Positions 1 to 5,245 of a DNA stretch of 11,533 nt are shown piece by piece. The notes under the pieces were generated by a model. It saw only the letters and a program-made list of their open reading frames with translations. It searched no databases and was not told the DNA's origin. Both the position numbers and the translations under genes were made by a program. Numbering within the stretch: position 1 is the stretch's first letter; each line of letters starts with the position of its first letter. Location: NCBI GenBank assembly GCA_027443745.1, contig DAIAZB010000193.1, positions 1-11,533 on the forward strand, written 5' to 3'. This DNA comes from Thiomonas sp. Lineage in GTDB: Bacteria > Pseudomonadota > Gammaproteobacteria > Burkholderiales > Burkholderiaceae.

Positions 1-1
1 T

Positions 2-175
2 CCCTGGCTGACGTTCTTCACCATCGGCAAGCCGATCTCGGGCATCGTGTGCCTGATCCTCCAGCTCACGCTGATCGGCTGGATTCCGGCCACGATCTGG
101 GCCGTCTACGCACTGAGCCAATACAAGACCGACCAGAAGATTGCCAAGGCGTTGGCCGACCGGCGGAGCATCTGA
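2..175 (+). CDS. YqaE/Pmp3-like small membrane protein (5' end missing)
   Basis: The reading frame is open from the window edge and gives 57 residues plus a stop; the start codon lies upstream. It reads as one amphipathic segment followed by a strong hydrophobic stretch (GIVCLILQLTLIGWIPATIW), then a basic tail ending in ADRRSI. The LIGWIPATIWAVYAL part matches the second membrane helix of Pmp3/YqaE proteolipids, which in this form are common in integrative elements, where the tail reads YKTDQKI as here. These proteins sit in the inner membrane and their role in bacteria is poorly known. The stop overlaps the next start (TGATG), so the two are probably translationally coupled. Family assignment rests on recognition of the hydrophobic pattern. 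Confidence 0.65.
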   Translation, partial: PWLTFFTIGKPISGIVCLILQLTLIGWIPATIWAVYALSQYKTDQKIAKALADRRSI

Positions 176-468
176 TGCACACCAACGACCTGATCATGGC
201 CCAGCAGGTCATCGCGATGGCACGCATTGGCCTGCTGCCGACGCAGGAGGCTTCCGGGCGTGCGCTGGCGGCGATCAACGCCGCTCAGGAAGACCTCAGA
301 CGCTGCGGGCGCAGTGCGCTGGATCTCGATTCTGCGCGAACCGCCGCATCCGTTCTGGCGCTTGGCCACCGCCCGCACAAAAGCATGTGCATCGCCGCGG
401 TGCAATCCATTGCCGCTGTGCTGATGCGCGCGCCACAAAATGTCGATATAGAGGAGCTCCATCCGTGA
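175..468 (+). CDS. Hypothetical protein of 97 aa in the element operon
   Basis: I do not recognise a family. The start ATG at 175 overlaps the stop of the preceding gene (TGATG), and its own stop overlaps the GTG start of the next gene, so it is a middle member of a tightly packed operon. The protein is soluble and mostly helical in character: Ala-rich, with AAINAAQEDLRR and two segments rich in Ala, Val, Ile and Leu (IAMARIGLLP, AAVQSIAAVLM) too short or too polar for clear membrane helices. There is no signal peptide. An in-frame extension back to 49 exists but would lie inside the Pmp3-like gene, so I chose 175. Coupled overlaps on both sides make it very likely real despite the lack of a known function. 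Confidence 0.7.
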   Translation: MHTNDLIMAQQVIAMARIGLLPTQEASGRALAAINAAQEDLRRCGRSALDLDSARTAASVLALGHRPHKSMCIAAVQSIAAVLMRAPQNVDIEELHP

Positions 469-1190
469 GGTGGCCCCCAGTTTTGTTGATGCTGGCACTT
501 GCTGCCCCGCTCGTGGCTGGCTGCGAGCGACATGACTCCGCCACGCTCGGCCGCATCGCTGAGCACGCTGCGGGTTATGCGCTCGGTGGCGTCGCTGCCC
601 ACGAGAGCGAACGCTACCTTGACCATAGGGCCAGCGGCCAGTCCTACGAACGACAGCTTGGCGACGGCCAGGACATCCAGCATTCCGGCCGCATGGGCCT
701 GGTGTTTCCGGAGGCTGATGCGCTGCCAAACCCGCGGCTGACCCCGGGCGCGTTGAATTCCGCGGTCACGCAGACCAATCTGCGCGAAACAATCTGCCGC
801 CCGGGCGGATACACCCGATCGATCCGGCCTGACGAGCACTACACGGAGAACCTCAAACGCAAGGGTGTTCGCCAATACGGCTACCCGCGGCAGATGGGCA
901 AGGACGCATTCATGCTGCGCAACTACGAAGAGGATCACCTCATCAGCCTGGAGCTCGGCGGCTCGCCGGACAGTCCCCAGAACCTCTGGCCCGAACCGCA
1001 CCACGTCATTGGCGGCTGGGGAAGCTACGCCAAGGACAAACTGGAGAACCGGTTGCACAGCATGGTCTGCCGCAGGCGGATCAGTCTGAAGCAGGCCCAG
1101 CATGCCATCGCCACCAACTGGATTGCGGCCTACAAGCAGTACGTCGGTGCGACGCCGGATCAAGGTCGCTCACATCGATATGGTGGGTGA
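465..1190 (+). CDS. Lipoprotein with an HNH-like nuclease motif
   Basis: This 241-aa protein starts at GTG 465, overlapping the previous stop, with GAGGAG 8 bases upstream as ribosome binding site. Residues 1-20 form a signal peptide ending in a lipobox (LVAGC, Cys20), so the mature protein is predicted to be lipid-anchored in the envelope. Residues 21-85 look like a poorly conserved linker. From about residue 92 (LTPGALN) to 202 there is a compact domain seen in many secreted bacterial proteins: paired Cys111 and Cys202, then EEDHLISLELGG (155-166) and NLWPEP (173-178). The DH at 157-158 followed by N173 resembles an HNH/His-Me finger arrangement, and nuclease activity is inferred from that. 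It could act on DNA during conjugative transfer or on the envelope; the sequence does not decide. An upstream in-frame ATG at 141 would read through two other genes and is rejected. Confidence 0.7.
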   Translation: MRWPPVLLMLALAAPLVAGCERHDSATLGRIAEHAAGYALGGVAAHESERYLDHRASGQSYERQLGDGQDIQHSGRMGLVFPEADALPNPRLTPGALNSAVTQTNLRETICRPGGYTRSIRPDEHYTENLKRKGVRQYGYPRQMGKDAFMLRNYEEDHLISLELGGSPDSPQNLWPEPHHVIGGWGSYAKDKLENRLHSMVCRRRISLKQAQHAIATNWIAAYKQYVGATPDQGRSHRYGG

Positions 1191-1191
1191 A

Positions 1192-1431
1192 ATGTCCACG
1201 ATCATCACCGCCCTCGACGTCGCCTTCACTGCCCTCTCGATCGTGGGCAATGAATTCATCAAGCGCCGCAACCGGCGCGGCTACTGGTTCTGGCTGGCCG
1301 GCAATAGCCTCGGGCTGACCGCGTTCGTGTTGCAGCACCAGTGGATCACGGCGCTCTTGTATGTGTATTTCACCGTGTCCTGCGTCCAGGGGCTTCGGCA
1401 CTGGGCGCGCGCGGAGGTGGTCCATGGCTGA
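1192..1431 (+). CDS. Small PnuC-like membrane protein
   Basis: A 79-aa protein starting at ATG 1192, four bases after a GGTGGG that could serve as ribosome binding site; an alternative ATG at 1180 would overlap the previous gene and add four residues. It has about three hydrophobic segments: ALDVAFTALSIVGNEFI, WFWLAGNSLGLTAFVL and ITALLYVYFTVSCVQGL. The pattern GN-x4-RRNRRGYWFW and the final YxxFTxxxxQGLRHW resemble one half of the nicotinamide-ribonucleoside/NMN transporter PnuC, which is normally above 200 aa. At this length it could work only as a dimer or oligomer, like half-size transporters. It follows the HNH-like lipoprotein directly and precedes the AlpA-like gene. The membrane nature is seen; the PnuC link is recognition by pattern and less certain. 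Confidence 0.5.
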   Translation: MSTIITALDVAFTALSIVGNEFIKRRNRRGYWFWLAGNSLGLTAFVLQHQWITALLYVYFTVSCVQGLRHWARAEVVHG

Positions 1432-1660
1432 CAAGATTCTCGTGACTGCCATCGAAGGCGCTCGCATGCTCTCGATGGGCCGTTCCACATTCTGGCGCGC
1501 CATCGGCGCCGGGATGCTGCCGCAGCCAGTGCGGATTGGCGGGTTATCGGCCTTGGTCAACCAGAGTAGTCTGACCGAGGGACTGCTGTCGACCCGTTCC
1601 AGTCACTTTGGCCAGCGGCGCCCGACGACAGGTTTGCAGCGGAAGTCGTCGTTGAAGTGA
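1424..1660 (+). CDS. AlpA-like helix-turn-helix regulator, C-terminal half altered
   Basis: This 78-aa product starts at ATG 1424, eight bases before the stop of the PnuC-like gene, with GGAGGTGG (1412-1419) as a strong ribosome binding site. Residues 1-43 match the AlpA/MerR-type winged helix: a first helix around IEGARMLSM, a recognition helix GRSTFWRAIGAGMLP, then PQPVRIGG. AlpA proteins act as excisionase-like activators of prophage and island integrases, and such genes often sit near the integrase. The expected next motif (RW-x3) is missing in frame. A shift by one base at about 1550-1570 would read W-S-T-R, and the frame then returns in time for LTEGLLSTRSS, which resembles the usual end. 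This looks like two compensating indels, so the protein may be impaired. The upstream in-frame start at 1361 lies inside the preceding gene. Confidence 0.65.
   Translation: MADKILVTAIEGARMLSMGRSTFWRAIGAGMLPQPVRIGGLSALVNQSSLTEGLLSTRSSHFGQRRPTTGLQRKSSLK
1520..1542 (+). repeat. Direct repeat copy 1, inside the AlpA-like gene
   Basis: This 23-base stretch encodes the PQPVRIGG part of the AlpA-like protein. It recurs at 5183-5205 in the same orientation with two mismatches (the 9th and 18th bases), in both places in a frame that reads PQPVRIGG. The pair brackets the ubiquitin-like and XRE/ImmA cargo. Common ancestry as alpA sequence is the likely reason for the match; whether it also marks an insertion junction is inference. 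Confidence 0.6.
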
Positions 1661-1809
1661 CTGTCCGCGGCATGTCTAGTCGTAGGCGCCGCATTGGTTC
1701 GGCTCTCCATTCGTTGCAGACTGACTTGTTCAATCGAGCATAAGTCGGTCCAATGGGACAACAGTGCGCCGACGCCCCATCGCTGCCAGTGACACAGGTA
1801 CCTGTTGAT

Positions 1810-2211
1810 TCACCACAGCTTTGAAACCAGCCAGCGGCAAAGTTGCCGGATCCAACTGATCTTCGGTGGCGTTCTGTATTCAGCACGTACGTCGGCGCGA
1901 TCGCGTGCTCGCGCCATCGCAGTTAGCTCGGGCGTCATCACCCCAGCCCACTCGACGCAGTTATTGGTGATGACATAGTGGGATTTGCAGGGGGCGTTCG
2001 AATTGCCGATCGAAGGCCAGAGCGATGCGCGGTCGCCTTCCTTCGTCAGGCTCCATTTTGCTGGCTTCAGCGATGTGACGATCTTGGTGCCACACCCGCA
2101 GCAGCAAAGATGTGCCGCCATCGAGAACGGCTCGGAGATGTAGAGCACACCCTCCTCGAGTTGAGGCGGGAAGCGCTCTACGTATTCTGGAACGATGGCG
2201 TAGCGTTTCAA
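1810..2211 (-). CDS. DUF6527-type Cys/His-rich protein, third gene of the ubiquitin-like operon
   Basis: The product is 133 aa if it starts at the TTG whose last bases overlap the E1-like stop (TTGA at 2211-2208). The reading frame is open further upstream to an ATG at 2307, but that part is Arg/His-rich, overlaps the E1 gene and does not look like protein, whereas MKRYAIVPEYVERFPPQLEE fits the family start. Residues 34-40 read HLCCCGC, residues 65-80 read WPSIGNSNAPCKSHYV, and the tail is basic and Trp-rich (WIRQLCRWLVSKLW). The cysteines at 36-40 with Cys75 and His78 look like a metal site. DUF6527 proteins are recurrent partners of bacterial Multi_ubiq and ThiF genes; their biochemical role is not known to me. 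A metal-binding adaptor or ligase-like part is speculation. Overlap with the E1 gene implies translational coupling. Confidence 0.75.
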   Translation of the reverse strand: MKRYAIVPEYVERFPPQLEEGVLYISEPFSMAAHLCCCGCGTKIVTSLKPAKWSLTKEGDRASLWPSIGNSNAPCKSHYVITNNCVEWAGVMTPELTAMARARDRADVRAEYRTPPKISWIRQLCRWLVSKLW

Positions 2212-3404
2212 GCGAGGTTCATGCGCGTGATGGTGCCGGTGGCGACGCGGTAGATCGCATGGTATTCGCAGCCGTCGTCGACGTAGAAGCCGCAGAACTT
2301 CTTCCAACGGACTACCGCCATGAGTGCGCTCAGCGCATTGAGCTCGGCGATCTGAATATTCGTCGAATAGAGATCATCCTCCTCCGGCCTATCGGCTAGC
2401 GACGCTCGGTCTGGCAAATGATCATGGCGGTCCGGTGTGCCGAGCGTTACCCGAACCTGGCCGCCCAGTTGGTCACCTTTGCCCTTGTGGACTCCAATGC
2501 CGGTATCGACGTAGGGAACACGCAGCGTGTGCAGCGCGTCGGTGATGATCTTGCGCACGCTGCCGCGGTCGACGCAGATAAAGACGAAGTCGAAGTCGGT
2601 GAGCTCGTGTACCGAGACATCATCGAGATAGTAGGGGTGCTGGATGATGTGCCGATGCATCTTCGAGTAAACGTTGCCGAAGTACTCGACTTTCATCGGC
2701 GCGGTGAGATCTCCCAGGCCGGGCGCCCCAGGCGAGCGAAAAGCGTTGTGCTGGATGAAGCGGTCGCCATCGAATAGGTGGATTTCGCGGACTGGTGTCT
2801 TAGCGATAGCGTCCAGGACATAGGACCCAGTGCCGCCAAGGCCGACGATCGCTACGCGCTTCATGGCGAGTTTCTCCGACGCGCTGGCGATGCCAGCCCG
2901 CGACGTAGCCGTGTTTGAGTAATGAAACACTGAATCGTCGAACTCTTCGGGCACGGGCTTGTAGACCCTTGCGGTCACACCCGGCTCGATGGCGGTAGCC
3001 GGTGCGCTAACCAGGTTGATGTAGCGCACGAACTTTTCGTAGTAGTCCTTGTACGGAACATTGTTTCGCGGCTTGACCGAAAAGCTGTGATTCACAGTGA
3101 TGTTGTCTCCCTTCGACTCCGTCACCGACTGGTGCTGAACGTCCGTAAGGGTAGAGCCGTCGGAGTTGCACGGATGCTCACCGATGAACCAGGTCTGGTG
3201 GTTCACGACCGGGCTAATCGTCCGTTCGCCATTGAGCTCTAACGGAGCGTAGAGAGTGCCGCGGCAGACTTGGATTTGCGAATTGACGTAGGGGACGTCA
3301 TGCACCAGGAGGTGGGTGCCTGCGCCGCGGAGGACCTCGACCGTGTAGCCCTCCCGGCGCAGTCGCGCCAGGTCCTCATTAAGAGCGATCAGCGTTGTCG
3401 ACAT
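2208..3404 (-). CDS. ThiF/E1-like adenylyltransferase with N-terminal DUF6791-type domain
   Basis: This 398-aa protein is expected to adenylate the C-terminus of the adjacent ubiquitin-like protein. Residues 1-150 form an N-terminal domain of the DUF6791 type, with HLLVHDVPYVN (31-41), CRGTLYAPLEL (47-57) and WFIGEHPC (72-79). Residues 180-370 are a ThiF/MoeB Rossmann domain: nucleotide loop GLGGTG (188-193), FDGD (211-214), Arg223, Lys238 and the aspartate in CVD (277-279). The last part, NIQIAELNALSALMAVVRWKK (349-369, with one residue more than shown in common family motifs), is typical of this E1 subgroup. No cysteine lies between Cys277 and Cys371, so the usual catalytic-cysteine loop lacks one. 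I chose ATG 3404, overlapping the upstream gene by 26 bases, over 3455, since MSTTLIALNE begins the recognisable domain. The assignment to ThiF is firm; the target of conjugation is unknown. Confidence 0.85.
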   Translation of the reverse strand: MSTTLIALNEDLARLRREGYTVEVLRGAGTHLLVHDVPYVNSQIQVCRGTLYAPLELNGERTISPVVNHQTWFIGEHPCNSDGSTLTDVQHQSVTESKGDNITVNHSFSVKPRNNVPYKDYYEKFVRYINLVSAPATAIEPGVTARVYKPVPEEFDDSVFHYSNTATSRAGIASASEKLAMKRVAIVGLGGTGSYVLDAIAKTPVREIHLFDGDRFIQHNAFRSPGAPGLGDLTAPMKVEYFGNVYSKMHRHIIQHPYYLDDVSVHELTDFDFVFICVDRGSVRKIITDALHTLRVPYVDTGIGVHKGKGDQLGGQVRVTLGTPDRHDHLPDRASLADRPEEDDLYSTNIQIAELNALSALMAVVRWKKFCGFYVDDGCEYHAIYRVATGTITRMNLA

Positions 3405-3654
3405 CGAACACCATCCCGTTGCGAATTTCGACCTTGTCACCCTTGTCGAGCACATACTCCTGTGGCTCGTGCTCGTAGTGGTATAGCACGCTGTAGACGA
3501 TGCGATCGCCGAACGGGCCGTCAGGGAAGGCCAACTTGACGACCTCGTGAAAAGTCAGGAACTTGCCGTCGACGTTCTTTTCCACGGTGTTGACGTACAC
3601 CTTGTGCTGCTCTGGTCGGAGGGTTTCGGCCGTCTCTGTAACTGCTTGGTTCAT
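3379..3654 (-). CDS. Multi_ubiq-type ubiquitin-like protein (single domain)
   Basis: A 91-aa protein, first gene of the minus-strand operon. After a polar leader of about 17 residues it shows one ubiquitin-like (beta-grasp) unit of the Multi_ubiq kind: KVYVNTVEKNV as first hairpin, LTFHEVVKLAF as the helix, a middle strand YSVLYHYE, and the diagnostic end GDKVEIRNGMVFDV. Members often carry two or more tandem copies; this one has a single copy. It ends in DNADRS and has no terminal Gly-Gly. The start ATG 3654 has only a weak GAAGAAAG ribosome binding site about 8 bases upstream. The last 26 bases overlap the E1-like gene. It is inferred to be the modifier that the E1-like enzyme activates. 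Family assignment is by the C-terminal motif and operon context. Confidence 0.8.
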   Translation of the reverse strand: MNQAVTETAETLRPEQHKVYVNTVEKNVDGKFLTFHEVVKLAFPDGPFGDRIVYSVLYHYEHEPQEYVLDKGDKVEIRNGMVFDVDNADRS

Positions 3655-3748
3655 GGTTGGACTTTCTTCGCTCTGCGACGCTGCCGGCCAGAGACACGCA
3701 GAGATCGTCTTCCACCGTACGCCAAAAGTTCGCTATAGGCGCACTTTA

Positions 3749-3777
3749 AGTATGAAGAAATAGAATCTCCTTGTCAA
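3749..3777 (-). promoter_or_regulatory. Predicted sigma70 promoter of the ubiquitin-like operon
   Basis: On the minus strand a perfect TTGACA (3777-3772) is followed after exactly 17 bases by CATACT (3754-3749), four of six matches to the -10 consensus. Transcription would begin near 3742, leaving a leader of roughly 88 bases before the UBL start at 3654. It lies in an AT-rich patch unlike the neighbouring genes. Not tested. Confidence 0.55.
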
Positions 3778-3799
3778 GCACAAAAAGTACGTCTACTCT
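3771..3799 (+). promoter_or_regulatory. Predicted promoter and operator of the XRE gene
   Basis: TTGTCA (3771-3776) and TACTCT (3794-3799) are spaced by 17 bases on the + strand, so the two -35 boxes of the divergent promoters lie on the same bases. Across the -10 box sits AGTA-CGTC-TACT (3786-3797), a short inverted repeat that could be the XRE operator. A protein bound here would touch both promoters. The -10 match is weak, so this is a tentative call. Confidence 0.35.
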
Positions 3800-3834
3800 G
3801 AACACAATTCCCACAATCTAACGGAGTTCAACTG

Positions 3835-4155
3835 TTGGCCACCCCTCTCGGCGAAAAAATTCGCGCTGAACGCAAGCGCCTCAAACTGACGCTGGACCAG
3901 CTCGCGGAGCGCACCGACTCCAGCAAGTCCTACATCTGGGAACTTGAAAACCGCCCGGTCGTGCGACCCTCGGCCGAGAAGATGAAGCGCGTCGCCGACG
4001 CGCTAGGCATGACCGTCGAGTTCCTGATCGACGCGGACAAGACCGAGATGACAAAGTCCGACGCCGACGAAGTGTTCTTCCGCAAGATTGGCCAACTCGA
4101 CCCCGCGAAGCGCAAACAGTTGGAATACTTCCTTAAAGCCATCGAAGATGATTGA
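3835..4155 (+). CDS. XRE-family transcriptional regulator paired with the metallopeptidase
   Basis: This 106-aa protein starts at TTG 3835, nine bases after the ribosome binding site ACGGAG (3821-3826); no ATG start precedes the domain. Residues 7-62 form a Cro/CI-type helix-turn-helix: GEKIRAERKRLKLTLDQLAE, then the recognition helix DSSKSYIWELEN and a third helix at AEKMKRVADALGMTVEFLI. The C-terminal 40 residues (LDPAKRKQLEYFLKAIEDD) are a short helical dimer or substrate tail. Its stop overlaps the start of the ImmA/IrrE-type gene by eight bases, the classic repressor and anti-repressor protease pair. It is divergent from the ubiquitin-like operon and is likely its repressor as well as its own. 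DNA binding is family knowledge; the target is inferred from position. Confidence 0.88.
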   Translation: MATPLGEKIRAERKRLKLTLDQLAERTDSSKSYIWELENRPVVRPSAEKMKRVADALGMTVEFLIDADKTEMTKSDADEVFFRKIGQLDPAKRKQLEYFLKAIEDD

Positions 4156-5005
4156 TACGAAGACGCCGTCCGGCTGGGGCATCCAGCTTTCGAAACTATG
4201 GATGCAGAGCAGCATGCCGTTTCCAGTCGATGTCTGCGAACTTGCACAGGTGTTCAGCAAGCAGCGCTTCTCCGACCCGGTCGGCCTCATCCGCCCGCAC
4301 GGCATCGCCGGCATTGACGGCATGCTGTCGCGTCGCAAGAGCAAGGGCGACTGGTGCATCTCTTATGACGAGCAGGTCAGCTCGCCCGGACGCATCAACT
4401 TTACGTTGGCGCACGAATTGGGCCACTACCTGCTGCACCGGACGCTGCGCGAGCGGTTTTCCTGCGGCCAGGGAGACGTGCTCTCTTCCTCGGACGCCGA
4501 TGAAAAGCGGATCGAGAGGGAGGCCAATATCTTCGCCTCCTACCTGCTGATGCCGGCCAATGATTTCCGTTCATTCACCGACGGCAATCCGGTCAGTATT
4601 GAACTGCTGAGCGCCTGCGCCGAGCGCTACGGCACGTCGCTGACGGCCGCGGCCCTCAAATTCATTGAGCTTACTGATGAGGCGGCCATGCTTGTGATGG
4701 CGACCGACGGCTTCGTTTGCTGGAGTGCGCCCAGCCGGCTCGCCCGTCGTGCTCGCGCATACCTACCACCCGGCACACCGCTGCCCGTGAGCGCGGAGGA
4801 AGGTGCGCCGGACGGACGCATGGCGGGGCGCGGTATTTGGCACCCGAGTTGCGAGGCGCAGGAGTTCACACTCACATCGGACCAGTACGACATGTCGATC
4901 TTCCTGATCCGTCTGCTCGATGTGCGCCACGTCGTCCATGAAGACGAGGAAGTGCAGGATTCGTACGGTTTCATGACCGAGCGATTAGGCGGCAGCCCGA
5001 GCTAG
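4148..5005 (+). CDS. ImmA/IrrE-type zinc metallopeptidase
   Basis: A 285-aa protein starting at ATG 4148, overlapping the XRE stop. The zinc-peptidase motif HELGH is at residues 89-93 within FTLAHELGHYLLH, and the third ligand is likely Glu125 in EREANIFASYLLMP (123-136). Residues 28-80 are the usual lead-in with VDVCELAQVF and CISYDE. The C-terminal 110 residues, from about 175 (ELTDEAAMLVM) on, are less conserved and may sense a signal or bind the repressor. ImmA of ICEBs1 and its relatives cleave a cognate XRE repressor and so induce the genes it silences. Here the neighbour is exactly such a repressor, and the divergent genes are the ubiquitin-like operon. An upstream ATG at 4088 lies inside the XRE gene and adds no domain residues, so I rejected it. 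Confidence 0.85.
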   Translation: MIDTKTPSGWGIQLSKLWMQSSMPFPVDVCELAQVFSKQRFSDPVGLIRPHGIAGIDGMLSRRKSKGDWCISYDEQVSSPGRINFTLAHELGHYLLHRTLRERFSCGQGDVLSSSDADEKRIEREANIFASYLLMPANDFRSFTDGNPVSIELLSACAERYGTSLTAAALKFIELTDEAAMLVMATDGFVCWSAPSRLARRARAYLPPGTPLPVSAEEGAPDGRMAGRGIWHPSCEAQEFTLTSDQYDMSIFLIRLLDVRHVVHEDEEVQDSYGFMTERLGGSPS

Positions 5006-5167
5006 ACACGCAGGAAGCAGGCGCCCCGTGGGACTTTCAGTGCTTAGTGACGGCTATCGATCACCAGCCAGTGACAGCACCCGGCCTCGGCCAAAAGCGG
5101 TCCGTCACCTGTTCGCGTAAGCTGCCTTCCGAGCAACCGCGCAGCTCTAAAACCGGCCGGACGGTCT

Positions 5168-5245
5168 ATGAGTGCTCATCGGCCGCAGCCCGTGCGGATC
5201 GGCGGTCTCACGCGAGGTCGGGTGGCCGAGCTGATTCGCGCTGTC
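5168..5245 (+). pseudogene. Remnant of a second AlpA-like gene beside the integrase
   Basis: The + strand here reads RPQPVRIGGLTRGRVAELI in one open frame, close to the end of AlpA proteins (PVRIGG-LTR-W-R-x3-E); the usual Trp is Gly here. No helix-turn-helix part precedes it, so only the C-terminal third is present. The last part overlaps the 3' end of the integrase on the opposite strand, so part of the likeness may be chance. It is probably not a functional gene. The 202-base gap between the metallopeptidase and the integrase holds nothing else I recognise. Confidence 0.35.
5183..5205 (+). repeat. Direct repeat copy 2, in the AlpA-like remnant
   Basis: This 23-base stretch matches 1520-1542 at 21 positions in the same orientation and is also read as PQPVRIGG. 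It lies three bases before the integrase stop codon. Together with copy 1 it brackets about 3.6 kb that holds all five cargo genes. Confidence 0.6.

Noticed and set aside
285..1163. A 292-codon minus-strand frame across the HNH-like gene
   Set aside because: It is antisense to overlapping, coupled genes with a lipobox and a conserved motif, and shows no family features itself.
1794..1805. Perfect 12-base palindrome ACAGGTACCTGT after the DUF6527-type gene
   Set aside because: It lies in the convergent gap with no run of T and no second copy; one such palindrome is weak evidence for a site or a terminator.
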